A DNA stretch of 64,000 nucleotides from JAWXBM01 sp964470455 (GCA_964470455.1 CAYYCX010000012.1:1-64000); one strand, 5' to 3'; counted from the stretch's first letter, positions 16,899 through 25,648 are shown. Translations and numbers: made by a program. The notes: a model not told the origin generated them from the sequence alone.

Positions 16899-18275
16899 CT
16901 ATCCGAGCAGCCGTAAAATATCATTAATAAATGCCAGGCTCATCAAGCCGGCCAAAGCCACCAGGCCAAAATACTGGCCGGCCATCTGCGCCCGGTCGGA
17001 GACGGGGCTGCCTTTGACCCATTCTATCAGGTAATACATCAGATGGCCCCCGTCCAGGATGGGGATGGGCAGCAGGTTGAGTATGCCCAGGCTGAGGCTG
17101 ATGGCGCCCAGGAAAAACAGGAAATTGGTCAGCCCCCTGGCGGCGGATGAATTGGCAAACTGGGCAATCGATATGGGCCCGGACAGGTTCTTGACCGACG
17201 CGCTGCCGGTCAACATGCGTCCCAGCAGGCCAAATGTGGCCGAGGTCAGGCGCCAGGTTTCACCTACCGCTGATTGAAGGCCCTCCAGCGGGCCGAATTT
17301 CATGGTCACAAAGGATCGTTCCAGGTCGGCGCGCTGCTGGTCACTGATTTCCTGGTTGGTGATGCCCAGCAGCAAGCGGCTGGAAAACAGGCCGGTGCTC
17401 TCCTTGCGCGGGCTGATCTGGAGGTCGATTTCGGCGCCGTCACGTTCCACCGTCAGTGGCAGCGGCACGCCGGCCTGCCCATGCTCCTGAACCAGGTAGC
17501 CCACCCAGCTCCAGCTGGGCACGTCCTCGCCGGCAATGCGGACGATCCGGTCGCCGCTGTAAATTCCGGCCTCGGCGGCGGCGCTGTCCGGCGACACTTC
17601 GCCCACGATGGCAGGCAGGCTCAAACGCCAGGGTTCGATGCCGATACTCTCCAGCGCTTTTTCCTCGCTGAAATCGTCGCCGAGTTTCGACAGCTGCAGC
17701 ACATGCTGCGATTCCTGGCCATCGGCATTGGCCACGGTGACCGGCAGGTCCTCGCGGTCGATGGCATAAGTGATCAGGCTCAGCAGTGCATGAGTCCAGG
17801 TTTTGGTTTCAGTGCCGTCGAGCTGGCGGATTTCATCGCCGGGTTGCAAGCCGGCTTCGGCGGCTATGCCGCTGGTGGTACCTATGACCGGCCGGTTTTC
17901 CGGGATGCCCACCATGAACATGATCCAGAACGCCAGCACGGCAAACACCAGGTTGAAAGCCGGTCCGGCTGCGACAATGGCGATCCTGGCCCAGATCGGC
18001 TTGCGGTTGAAGGCTTCATCCAGGTCAGCTGGCTCGACCTGTTCTTCGCGCTCGTCCAGCATTTTGACGTAACCGCCGAGCGGCACGGCGGCCACCATGT
18101 ATTCAACGCCGTCCCGGCCGGTGCGTTTCCAGATGGCAGGGCCGAAGCCGATGGAAAACCGCAGCACGCGCACGCCGAGGCGCCGGGCCACCCAGAAGTG
18201 ACCGAACTCGTGAAACGTGATGAGCAGCCCCAGCGCTACCAGCAGCCACCAGATTGAACCCAGAACTTCACCCAT
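16899..18275 (-). CDS. rseP: RIP metalloprotease RseP
   Basis: A 458-residue site-2 intramembrane protease. The zinc motif HEFGH (His22, Glu23, His26) sits in the first membrane helix, and the second metal ligand is in LLPIPILDGGHLMY near the C-terminus. Two PDZ domains lie between (about 105-200 and 200-300). In E. coli it cleaves anti-sigma factor RseA in the sigma-E stress response and removes signal peptide remnants. The ATG at 18275 is chosen; it overlaps the dxr stop by 8 nt. Confidence 0.95.
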   Translation of the reverse strand: MGEVLGSIWWLLVALGLLITFHEFGHFWVARRLGVRVLRFSIGFGPAIWKRTGRDGVEYMVAAVPLGGYVKMLDEREEQVEPADLDEAFNRKPIWARIAIVAAGPAFNLVFAVLAFWIMFMVGIPENRPVIGTTSGIAAEAGLQPGDEIRQLDGTETKTWTHALLSLITYAIDREDLPVTVANADGQESQHVLQLSKLGDDFSEEKALESIGIEPWRLSLPAIVGEVSPDSAAAEAGIYSGDRIVRIAGEDVPSWSWVGYLVQEHGQAGVPLPLTVERDGAEIDLQISPRKESTGLFSSRLLLGITNQEISDQQRADLERSFVTMKFGPLEGLQSAVGETWRLTSATFGLLGRMLTGSASVKNLSGPISIAQFANSSAARGLTNFLFFLGAISLSLGILNLLPIPILDGGHLMYYLIEWVKGSPVSDRAQMAGQYFGLVALAGLMSLAFINDILRLLG

Positions 18276-19500
18276 AGTGTTTCCGTATCTCTTCCCATGC
18301 GTAGGCCCGAGCGGCCTGGTCCAGTGCCAGGACATCGGCCAGGCTATTGACCTTGCCGTTGCCCGCGCGTTCCAGAACCCGGCTTACCACAGCTGCAATC
18401 TGGTCAAAACGCAGCGCGCTGTCAAGAAAACACTGCACCGCAACCTCGTTGGCTGCATTCAGGGTGACAGGAGCGCCGGCACCGGCATTCAGCGCATCAT
18501 AAGCCAGCCCAAGGCAGGGAAACCGCTGCAGGTCCGGCGGGTGGAAACTGAGGTTGCCCATGGCGGTGAAGTCCAGGTGTTGAACGCCGGACTCGATGCG
18601 TTCGGGCCAGGCCAGTGCATGGGCTATCGGAGTGCGCATGTCGGGAGTGCCCAGCTGCGCCAGCACCGAGCCATCGCGGTAGGCGACCATGGAATGGATG
18701 ATGCTTTGCGGGTGAACCACCACTTCAAGCTGCTCCGGCCTCGCGGCAAACAGCCAGCGGGCTTCAATCAACTCCAGCCCTTTGTTCATCAGGGTGGCGG
18801 AGTCGACTGAAATCTTCCGGCCCATCTCCCAGTTGGGGTGTTTGCAGGCCTGTTCAGGCGTGAGCCGTGCCATCTGTTCGATGGGCGTGTGCAGGAAAGG
18901 GCCGCCGGATGCCGTAAGTATGATGCGTTCCACGCCGCTGGCCCGCAGGCCTTTCTGCTGCCAGTTGTGGGGCAGGGACTGGAAAATGGCATTGTGTTCC
19001 GAGTCCACCGGCAGCACGGCAGCGCCGGCAGCATCGGCTGCCTGCATGAACAGGCTGCCGGCAATCACCAGCGCTTCCTTGTTGGCCAGCAGGATTCTCT
19101 TGCCGGCCTGCGCGGCGGCCAGCGTGGGTTCAAGCCCGGCGGCGCCGACAATGGCCGCCATCACCACCTGGCTTTCCGGCAGCGTTGCCGCGGCCAGCAA
19201 TCCTTCAGCGCCGGCCAGCACTTCCGCGTCGCAGGACAGCCGGTCCAGTTCCGCCTGCAAGTCCGCCGCAAGACCCGGTTCGGCAATGACGGCGTAACGC
19301 GCAACATGCTGCTGGCACTGCTTCGCGAGCAGCCGGAAATTCTTCTGCGCCGTCAGGGCCAGTACGTGGAAGTGCTCCCGGTTGCGGGCAATCACGTCCA
19401 GCGTGCTGATTCCGATGGATCCGGTGGATCCCAGGATGCTGACTGCCGGGGTACTGACTGCCGGGGTGCTGACTGCCGGGGTGCTGACTGACTGTCCCAT
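18268..19500 (-). CDS. dxr: 1-deoxy-D-xylulose 5-phosphate reductoisomerase
   Basis: The second enzyme of the MEP isoprenoid pathway, converting DXP to MEP with NADPH. The Rossmann motif SILGSTGSIG lies at residues 21-30, and the metal/substrate blocks LLPVDSEHNAI-type and ILTASGGPF are present. The oddity is the N-terminus: the first 20 residues are VSTPA repeated three times, produced by a 15-bp DNA repeat. Most homologues begin only a few residues before the Rossmann motif. No ATG lies between the repeat and the motif, so an alternative start there would need a GTG codon. Confidence 0.95.
   Translation of the reverse strand: MGQSVSTPAVSTPAVSTPAVSILGSTGSIGISTLDVIARNREHFHVLALTAQKNFRLLAKQCQQHVARYAVIAEPGLAADLQAELDRLSCDAEVLAGAEGLLAAATLPESQVVMAAIVGAAGLEPTLAAAQAGKRILLANKEALVIAGSLFMQAADAAGAAVLPVDSEHNAIFQSLPHNWQQKGLRASGVERIILTASGGPFLHTPIEQMARLTPEQACKHPNWEMGRKISVDSATLMNKGLELIEARWLFAARPEQLEVVVHPQSIIHSMVAYRDGSVLAQLGTPDMRTPIAHALAWPERIESGVQHLDFTAMGNLSFHPPDLQRFPCLGLAYDALNAGAGAPVTLNAANEVAVQCFLDSALRFDQIAAVVSRVLERAGNGKVNSLADVLALDQAARAYAWEEIRKHYG
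19436..19492. repeat. 15-bp tandem repeat within the dxr start
   Basis: About 3.8 units of 15 bp (19436-19450, 19451-19465, 19466-19480, then a partial unit) with consensus GTGCTGACTGCCGGG. Because the unit is a multiple of three, copy-number changes keep dxr in frame and add or remove VSTPA residues. Confidence 0.85.
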
Positions 19501-19503
19501 GCT

Positions 19504-20322
19504 TCAGTTGCCCAGCAAGACGATGCCAAGGGCGAAAAACGGTGCCCCGGCGAGCAGGCTGTCAAAGCGGTCCAGCACGCCACCGTGACCCGGAAAGAGG
19601 TTGCCGCTGTCTTTCAGCCCGGCCGTGCGCTTGTGGATGCTGATGAACAGGTCGCCCCCGGCGGATACCAGCGCGGTGACTGCTGAAACCAGTGCCAGCT
19701 TCCATGAAGGTGCGGGGAAGGATCCGGTGTAGTACGCCAGCAACTGCGCAACCAGCATGGCCAACAGCAAACCACCCAACAGCCCCTCGCGCGTTTTGCC
19801 CGGGCTGATGCTGGGTGCCAGCTTGTGCCGGCCCATCCAGCGGCCGGAAAAGTAGGCGCCCACATCGGCCGCCCAGATGATGAACAGCAGCAGCAGTACC
19901 AGCCATACCCCCGCTGGCTGGTCGCGCAACCAGCACAGCGCGAACCAGGCGAAGCTGATGGCGGCAAGGGCGCAGAAAAAACTCAGCATGCGGTAGTTCA
20001 GCCCGGGCTTTTCACCGGAGCGGAAATTGACCAGCCTCAACAGCATCAGGCACCAGCTCAGGCACCCGGCCATCAACAATGGCAGGGTGAATGTCGCCAG
20101 GTTGCTCCACTGGTAAATCGCAAACCCGAGGATCGCGGCCTGCAGCAGCAGCAACAGCCATCGCGCCAGGGAACCCAGCGTGGCCAACCGGGCGAACTCC
20201 CAGGCTCCCAGCATCATCAAGGCAGCCATGAACAACCTGAACATGTCCGCTTCCAGGATGAACAGGACGACAAACGCGGCCAGGCCAATGCCAAGCGCTG
20301 TAATGATGCGGATTTTAAGCAT
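19504..20322 (-). CDS. cdsA: Phosphatidate cytidylyltransferase
   Basis: A 272-residue membrane enzyme making CDP-diacylglycerol from phosphatidate and CTP, the branch point of phospholipid synthesis. It has seven to eight hydrophobic helices and the catalytic blocks SPGKTREGLLGG and the C-terminal signature KDSGNLFPGHGGVLDRFDS. It stands between uppS (9 nt) and dxr (3 nt), the conserved order. Confidence 0.95.
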   Translation of the reverse strand: MLKIRIITALGIGLAAFVVLFILEADMFRLFMAALMMLGAWEFARLATLGSLARWLLLLLQAAILGFAIYQWSNLATFTLPLLMAGCLSWCLMLLRLVNFRSGEKPGLNYRMLSFFCALAAISFAWFALCWLRDQPAGVWLVLLLLFIIWAADVGAYFSGRWMGRHKLAPSISPGKTREGLLGGLLLAMLVAQLLAYYTGSFPAPSWKLALVSAVTALVSAGGDLFISIHKRTAGLKDSGNLFPGHGGVLDRFDSLLAGAPFFALGIVLLGN

Positions 20323-20331
20323 GCTTCAGCG

Positions 20332-21171
20332 TCACGAAGCCAGTGATGTCGCCTGCCGCCGGATCTGCTTGCCGGTGCGGCCGAAGCGGCGTTCACGCCC
20401 CTGGTAGTCGAGCAGTGCCGCGTCCAGCGCTTCAGGGCTGAAATCCGGCCAAAGAATCGGCGTGAAATGGAATTCGGTGTAAGCAGACTGCCACAGCAGG
20501 AAATTGCTGATGCGCATCTCGCCGCCGGTGCGTATGAACAGGTCCGGATCGCTGCGGCCGCTGAGCATGAGCTTGCTGGCAAACGTTGCTTCATCGATAT
20601 CCGCCGGATCCATTTCGCCGCGGCTGCAGGCGGCCGCAATAGCGCGGGCGGCCTGGGTGATATCCCAGCGCCCGCCATAGTTGACCGCGACGTTCAGCCG
20701 CATGCGCTGGTTCTCGCGGGTTTGCAGCATGACGCGCTCGATGCTTTGCTGCATTTCGGTGGAAAATGCCGACAGGTCACCGATAAAACTCAACCTCACG
20801 CCGTTCTCGAGCAGGATCCTGGCTTCCTTGTCCAGGGTCTTCATGAACAGGTCCATCAGCCAGTTGACTTCGTTGGAAGGGCGGTTCCAGTTTTCGCTGG
20901 AAAAGGCGAATATGGTGAGCTCGGGGATGCCACGCCGGCCGCAGTGTTCAACGATGCGGCGCAAGGCTTTCAGGCCTGCCTGATGACCCAGCGAACGCGG
21001 CCGGTTGCGGCTCTCCGCCCAGCGCCCGTTGCCATCCATCACGATGGCGATATGCGCCGGCAGATTGGCTTCGGTGCTCATCCCGCCAGCTTCCAGGCCG
21101 GGTGCCTGTTCCGCCTGCCGGCCTGGGCCGCGGAACCGGTTGCGGCGAGGTTTTCGTGTGCCGGACTCCAT
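20332..21171 (-). CDS. uppS: Undecaprenyl diphosphate synthase
   Basis: A cis-prenyltransferase that makes the C55 lipid carrier for peptidoglycan and O-antigen. The diphosphate-binding motif IAIVMDGNGRWAESR is at about residues 41-55 of the long form (Asp46); FAFSSENWNRP and the C-terminal RSDPDLFIRTGGEMRISNF are also present. The frame allows 279 residues from 21171, but the first 30 are basic and not family-like; the ATG at 21081 gives a more normal length of 249 residues. Confidence 0.95.
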   Translation of the reverse strand: MESGTRKPRRNRFRGPGRQAEQAPGLEAGGMSTEANLPAHIAIVMDGNGRWAESRNRPRSLGHQAGLKALRRIVEHCGRRGIPELTIFAFSSENWNRPSNEVNWLMDLFMKTLDKEARILLENGVRLSFIGDLSAFSTEMQQSIERVMLQTRENQRMRLNVAVNYGGRWDITQAARAIAAACSRGEMDPADIDEATFASKLMLSGRSDPDLFIRTGGEMRISNFLLWQSAYTEFHFTPILWPDFSPEALDAALLDYQGRERRFGRTGKQIRRQATSLAS

Positions 21172-21200
21172 GGTTGCATTCGCAGCAGCTCGTTGCTGTT

Positions 21201-21758
21201 TCAGATTTCCATCAGTTCTTTTTCTTTTTCGGCAACGATTTCGTCAACTTTTTTTACCGCATCGTCAGTAATCTGTTGCACATCCGCCTGGCCCTTGCGT
21301 TCCATGTCTTCGGAAATCTCTTTTTCCTTCAGCAGGTCTTTCAGGGTGGCATTGGCATCACGCCGGATATTGCGAATGGCGATCTTGGCGTTCTCGCCTT
21401 CGTGGTGGACGACCTTGCCAAGCTCGATGCGGCGCTCCTCGGTAAGGGGCGGCAGGGGAATGCGAATGGTTTGCCCGGCGGTGGACGGGTTCAGGCCCAG
21501 GTCCGATGTCAGGATGGCTTTCTCGATGACCTGCACCATGGATTTGTCCCACGGTGTCACGCTGAGCGTGCGGGCGTCATCGATGGCAACGTTTGCCGCC
21601 TGGCTGATGGGAACCTGGCTGCCGTAATAATCCACCTGTACGTGTTCCAGCAGGCTGGGGTGAGCACGCCCGGTGCGAATCTTGGCCAGTTCATGGCGCA
21701 GTGTTTCCAGGCTCTTGCCCATTCGCAGCTGGGCATCTTTTTTGATTTCGGCGAGCAT
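21201..21758 (-). CDS. frr: Ribosome recycling factor
   Basis: The 185-residue product matches RRF in length and motifs: KSLETLRHELAKIRTGRAHP near the N-terminus and IRIPLPPLTEERRIEL in the middle, with a long C-terminal helix. With EF-G it splits post-termination ribosomes. It follows pyrH after a 108-nt gap in which I see nothing distinctive. Confidence 0.97.
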   Translation of the reverse strand: MLAEIKKDAQLRMGKSLETLRHELAKIRTGRAHPSLLEHVQVDYYGSQVPISQAANVAIDDARTLSVTPWDKSMVQVIEKAILTSDLGLNPSTAGQTIRIPLPPLTEERRIELGKVVHHEGENAKIAIRNIRRDANATLKDLLKEKEISEDMERKGQADVQQITDDAVKKVDEIVAEKEKELMEI

Positions 21759-21866
21759 GAATGTCTCCTGTCGTGTTTCAAGGCCGGGGCCACTACGGGC
21801 CGTGCGGCACAGGGAGCAGATTCTAACAGCAAGCGGGTCCGGGCGGGATGATCCGGCGGCGCGGGT

Positions 21867-22580
21867 TCAGGAAACCAGGGTTCCTACATCCTGGCCGGAA
21901 ACCAGCTTCATCAGGTTGCCTTCCTCGAAGACATTGAAAACCCGGATCGGCATGGCCTGGTCGCGGCACAGCACGATGGCATTGGCGTCCATCACGCCCA
22001 GCTTGCTGCCGATGACGTGGTCGTAACCCAGGCTTTCATAGAACTCCGCAGCAGGGTCCTTGACCGGATCCGATGAGTAGACACCGTTGACCTTGGTAGC
22101 CTTGAGCAGGATGTCCGCGCCGATTTCAACGGCACGCAATGCGGCTGCGGTATCCGTGGTAAAGAACGGGTTGCCGGTGCCGCCGGCGCAGATCACCACG
22201 CGGCCTTTTTCCAGGTGACGGATGGCGCGGCGGCGAATGTAGTCTTCGCAGACGTCGTGCACGGAAATGGCGGACATGACACGTGCTTCGCAGCCGACGC
22301 GCTCCAGCGCGTCCTGCAGGGCCAGTGCATTCATCAGCGTGGCCAGCATGCCCATGTGGTCGCCGGTCACGCGGTCGATGCCGGACTTGGCCAGCCCGGC
22401 ACCGCGAAAGATATTGCCGCCGCCGATGACGACGGCAACGCCTACTTTGGCTTTTGCGACATCGGAAATTTCGGTTGCGATCCGGTGGATCATCTTCGGA
22501 TCAATACCGTAATCTTCATCGCCCAGCAGCGCTTCGCCGCTGAGCTTCAATAGGATTCGGGAGTAGGCTTTATCAGCCAC
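21867..22580 (-). CDS. pyrH: UMP kinase
   Basis: A 237-residue amino-acid-kinase-fold UMP kinase making UDP from UMP. The motifs RILLKLSGEALLGDEDYGID, IGGGNIFRGAGL and CAGGTGNPFFTTD are all present. It overlaps tsf by 8 nt. Confidence 0.97.
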   Translation of the reverse strand: MADKAYSRILLKLSGEALLGDEDYGIDPKMIHRIATEISDVAKAKVGVAVVIGGGNIFRGAGLAKSGIDRVTGDHMGMLATLMNALALQDALERVGCEARVMSAISVHDVCEDYIRRRAIRHLEKGRVVICAGGTGNPFFTTDTAAALRAVEIGADILLKATKVNGVYSSDPVKDPAAEFYESLGYDHVIGSKLGVMDANAIVLCRDQAMPIRVFNVFEEGNLMKLVSGQDVGTLVS

Positions 22581-23448
22581 CTTTCACCTGTTGCATGACT
22601 TCGTCTGCAAAGTTCGATTCCTTTTTCTCGATGCCTTCACCCACCACCAGGCGGCTGAAGCCCTTGACGCTGGCCTTGTTCTGCTCCAGCAGCTTCGCCA
22701 CGGTGATGTCGCCATCCTTCACGAACGGCTGTCCCAGCAGTGTGATCTCGGCCAATTGCTTGCGCAAGCGCCCACTGACCATTTTTTCAATGATGTCAGC
22801 CGGCTTGTCGCTGTTTTCCACCTGCGCCAGCAGGATTTCCTTTTCCTTGGCCAGGAATTCCGCCGGCACATCGCTTTCGCTGACAAACGAGGGGTTCAGC
22901 GCGGCAATATGCATGGCAATGTCCTTGGCCAGTTCGGCATCGCCACCTTCAAGGTCGACCAGCACGCCGATTTTTCCGCCGTGCAGGTAAGCGCCGAGGA
23001 CGCCATCGGTTGCAGTGCGTTCAAAGCGGCGCACCTGGATGTTCTCGCCGATCTTGGCCACCAGGGCCTGGCGGGATTCTTCCAGCGTGCTGCCGTTGGC
23101 GCTGGTGGCCATCAATGCTTCCACATCGGCGGCATCGCTGTTCAGCGCATTGCCGGCAACTGCGTCTGCAAATGTGTTGAAGTTGTCATCCTTGGCGACG
23201 AAGTCGGTTTCGCAATTGACTTCAACCATGACGGCCTGTTTGCCGTCGGCCGATACGGCCAGGGCAATTTTGCCTTCGGCGGCGACGCGCCCGGCCTTTT
23301 TGTCAGCCTGCGCCAGCCCGGATTTGCGCAGGTGCTCGATGGCTGCATCCAGGTCGGCGTTGGTTTCAACCAGGGCTTTCTTGCATTCCATCATGCCGGC
23401 GCCGGTGCGCTCGCGTAATTCTTTTACCAATGCAGCTGTTACTGCCAT
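22573..23448 (-). CDS. tsf: Elongation factor Ts
   Basis: A 291-residue EF-Ts, the nucleotide exchange factor of EF-Tu. It has the N-terminal UBA-like domain with LRERTGAGMMECKKAL and the core block VEVNCETDFVAKDD at about residue 75. It follows rpsB after about 90 nt, in which short GC-rich stems occur. Confidence 0.97.
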   Translation of the reverse strand: MAVTAALVKELRERTGAGMMECKKALVETNADLDAAIEHLRKSGLAQADKKAGRVAAEGKIALAVSADGKQAVMVEVNCETDFVAKDDNFNTFADAVAGNALNSDAADVEALMATSANGSTLEESRQALVAKIGENIQVRRFERTATDGVLGAYLHGGKIGVLVDLEGGDAELAKDIAMHIAALNPSFVSESDVPAEFLAKEKEILLAQVENSDKPADIIEKMVSGRLRKQLAEITLLGQPFVKDGDITVAKLLEQNKASVKGFSRLVVGEGIEKKESNFADEVMQQVKGG

Positions 23449-23480
23449 GGGACGTACCTCTCTTTCCTGTTCATTGCGCT

Positions 23481-23498
23481 GCCGGCCTGTTCGCCGGC
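23481..23498 (-). promoter_or_regulatory. Stem-loop in the rpsB-tsf gap
   Basis: GCCGGC at 23481-23486 pairs with GCCGGC at 23493-23498 around a 6-nt loop. No T run follows on the minus strand. It could act as a partial attenuator that lowers tsf relative to rpsB, as reported for the E. coli operon; that role is inferred. Confidence 0.3.
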
Positions 23499-23540
23499 GG
23501 CTTGATTGTGTCGCGCTGCCTGGCCGCTGTTTGCGGCGGC

Positions 23541-24560
23541 TTATTCAGCGTCTTTCGCGGCAACTTTCTTCTTGGCGGTTTTTTTCTTTGCCACCTTGGG
23601 GGCTGCAGTTTCGTCAACCGCTTCGGCCACTTCAGCATCAGCCGCTTCCACATCCGCATCCGTGCCTGCTGCCTCGGCTGCATCTTCCGTTTCCGCAGTG
23701 GCTTCAGCTTCTGCGGTGGCTTCTGGCTCTGCAGCCGGAGCCTTGCGCGCAACAACTTTCTTGGCCACTTTCTTGGGGGCCTTGCGAGCGTCGGCTTTCG
23801 GCTTGTCCGCCTTCACCTTGATCGGGTTGCCTTCCTCGTCCAGTTCGACAAATTCTTCGTTGGATTCAACCACCGGAGCCGAAGCGCGGCCCTCGAGTAC
23901 GGATTCCGCCGCAATCTGCGTGTACAGCCGGATGGAACGGATGGCATCGTCATTTCCCGGGATCATGTAATCCACGCCTTCCGGAGAGCAGTTGGTATCA
24001 ACCACGGCAATCACCGGTATACCCAGGCTGCGTGCTTCCTTGATGGCGATGTCTTCGTGGCTGACGTCGATGACAAACAACGCATCGGGCAGGCCTTTCA
24101 TATCCTTGATGCCACCGAGACTCTTCTGCAGTTTTTCCTTTTCCCGGGTCAGTTGCAGGATTTCCTTTTTCACCAGGTGGCCGAAGCCGCCGCTTTCGCT
24201 CATTTCTTCCAGCGACTTGAGGCGCTTCACTGAAGCCTTGATGGTGCGGAAGTTGGTGAGCATTCCACCCAGCCAGCGGTGTGATACATAGGGCATGCCA
24301 CACTTGGTTGCGGCTTCCTCGATGGCGGCACCGGCAGCACGCTTGGTGCCGACGAACATGATGGTTCCGCGTCGTGACGCGATCTTGCTGATGAAGTTCA
24401 TCGCGTCGTTCAGTAGCGGCAGGGTCTGTTCGAGGTTGATGATGTGGATCTTGCCGCGGGCTCCGAAAATGTAGGGAGCCATTTTGGGGTTCCAGTAACG
24501 TGTCTGGTGACCGAAGTGCACGCCTGCCTCAAGCATTTCGCGCATGGTGACATTTGCCAT
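23541..24560 (-). CDS. rpsB: 30S ribosomal protein S2 with long C-terminal extension
   Basis: The first about 240 residues are ordinary S2 (MLEAGVHFGHQTRYWNPKMA, the IFGARGKIHIINLEQT block, and VDTNCSPEGVDYMIPGNDDA). The product has 339 residues, roughly 100 more than the E. coli protein. The extra tail from about residue 245 is low complexity, mixing Lys-rich blocks (KAPKKVAKKVVARKAP, KKKTAKKKVAAKDAE) with an Ala/Glu/Asp/Thr-rich acidic stretch. It is probably disordered, and the lysine blocks could bind RNA. The gene is transcribed away from the 1.1-kb gap that precedes kynA. Confidence 0.96.
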   Translation of the reverse strand: MANVTMREMLEAGVHFGHQTRYWNPKMAPYIFGARGKIHIINLEQTLPLLNDAMNFISKIASRRGTIMFVGTKRAAGAAIEEAATKCGMPYVSHRWLGGMLTNFRTIKASVKRLKSLEEMSESGGFGHLVKKEILQLTREKEKLQKSLGGIKDMKGLPDALFVIDVSHEDIAIKEARSLGIPVIAVVDTNCSPEGVDYMIPGNDDAIRSIRLYTQIAAESVLEGRASAPVVESNEEFVELDEEGNPIKVKADKPKADARKAPKKVAKKVVARKAPAAEPEATAEAEATAETEDAAEAAGTDADVEAADAEVAEAVDETAAPKVAKKKTAKKKVAAKDAE

Positions 24561-25252
24561 TTTGAAATTCCTTCACATGAGGAACGCAGCAGCAGGGGCT
24601 GCTGGATTCCGGGGTTATTCCTCCACCCACCCGTTGCAGAGACCCTTTGAAAGGGCACCCCTCTGAACCATTGCGGTGCGGTGTGCGTATTTGACGTGAT
24701 GTCGAGAAAGTCCCGGGAAAATCAGAATCGAAAAAAAATCAGAATCGAAACCCGGGCCCAGTCCCGTCACGCCGGTTCTGGTTTTTTGGCGCCGTGGCGG
24801 CCAAAAAAGCCGGCGAAATGTACCAGAACCAGGGGCCGGTAGCAAGCCCCGAAGCTGGCCCAAAACCGAATTGACATCGCCGCATGGAGAGCGCCGGATT
24901 GGCGGCCTATGTTCGGCGTGCCCGGGTGCTGCGTGACCGGGTGCGGCTTGAATGGGTGTGGCGTGAAGGGAGGCGTGAAGACGCCTGGCAACCCGGCAAA
25001 ACCGGAGCGATAGTGACAATTTTGGGCAGCTTTCCGCGTTTGTGGCGTTCCTGCAAAAAAGTCGCAGCTTGGAGATAATGACCTAAAACACAATGAAAAC
25101 ATAAAGATACAATGCTTATCTGGGTTTGGTATCAGTTTTGGTACAGAGCTTGCATGATCCCTTTCACAATGAATGAAGCAATCTGGCTCGTTCATTAGTT
25201 GCGTCAAAGGAATTGACGCCCACAACAGTGAATTGACATGGAGGTCATCACG
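24561..25252. other. Gene-poor divergent region between rpsB and kynA (first part)
   Basis: No convincing gene. On the minus strand it forms the rpsB leader and contains: a hairpin CAGCAGC/GCTGCTG (24587-24604) about 30 nt before rpsB; a 15-bp direct repeat AAATCAGAATCGAAA (24718-24732 and 24736-24750); and a long imperfect inverted repeat with arms GGTTCTGGT (24774-24782) and ACCAGAACC (24822-24830) enclosing TTTTTTGGC/GCCAAAAAA. S2 autoregulation through its leader is known in Gammaproteobacteria, so some of this may be regulatory. On the plus strand, AT-rich DNA from 25080 probably holds the promoter for the kynA leader, but I cannot point to one convincing -35/-10 pair. Confidence 0.5.
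25168..25219 (+). promoter_or_regulatory. Two adjacent hairpins in the kynA-side leader
   Basis: AATGAATGA (25168-25176) pairs with TCGTTCATT (25188-25196), with one G-U pair. GCGTCAA (25201-25207) pairs perfectly with TTGACGC (25213-25219) over a 5-nt loop. Both come just before a good Shine-Dalgarno sequence and a small ORF, so they may form the folded 5' part of a leader RNA or, as DNA palindromes, regulator sites. Confidence 0.4.
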
Positions 25253-25363
25253 ATGAATTTTTCTGACAGGCATGCGGCAACCAGCCCGGCCGCCCATCCC
25301 CCGGTTTGTTTCACCATCGCAGGACTGCGCGAGCTGCTCGTTCGCGGTAACGGTACCGGCTGA
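25253..25363 (+). CDS. Possible small ORF (36 aa) upstream of kynA
   Basis: ATG at 25253 is preceded by GGAGGT about nine nucleotides upstream, the best ribosome-binding site in this gap. The peptide starts MNFSDRHAATSPAAHPPV and ends LRELLVRGNGTG. It has no tryptophan, so it is not a classical trp-type attenuator peptide, and no signal peptide. I know no family for it. It is followed about 130 nt later by a strong terminator. It could be a small protein, a regulatory leader peptide, or chance. Confidence 0.35.
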   Translation: MNFSDRHAATSPAAHPPVCFTIAGLRELLVRGNGTG

Positions 25364-25467
25364 AAAGGCGCGGAACCTTTTCCCGCGGGCGGCCTGTCTT
25401 CCATATCAACAGGCTCCTAGGGTCCGCCATCTCACACATCCCTGTGCCGGCGGGCCCCCAGCGAGAT

Positions 25468-25533
25468 GCCCTGGGTTCCCCTTCTTCCAGGGCGTTGGGC
25501 CGGAAGGGCTGCTTCTTCCGGCCCATTTTTTTT
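25468..25533 (+). terminator. Rho-independent terminator ahead of kynA
   Basis: GGGCCGGAAG (25497-25506) and CTTCCGGCCC (25515-25524) form a perfect 10-bp stem with an 8-nt loop, followed by an A and eight T residues to 25533. A second perfect 7-bp stem, GCCCTGG/CCAGGGC (25468-25474 and 25487-25493), lies just upstream. As the only plus-strand gene before it is the possible small ORF, it ends either a short RNA or an attenuated leader of kynA. Confidence 0.85.
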
Positions 25534-25648
25534 CCTTCCGCCAGTGTTCTGCTGTCGGGAAATTTGCACTCCATGCACCTGGAACTAGCGAACTTGGGGG
25601 CGAATTCCCGCACAATAGCGTTTTCGGTTTTCATTCCTGAGTGAACAA

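Noticed and set aside
24767..25297. A 176-codon frame on the minus strand in the rpsB-kynA gap
   Set aside because: It has no recognisable domain, uses repeated low-complexity segments (HPFKPHPVTQHPGTP-like) and crosses structured leader DNA; it is more likely chance.
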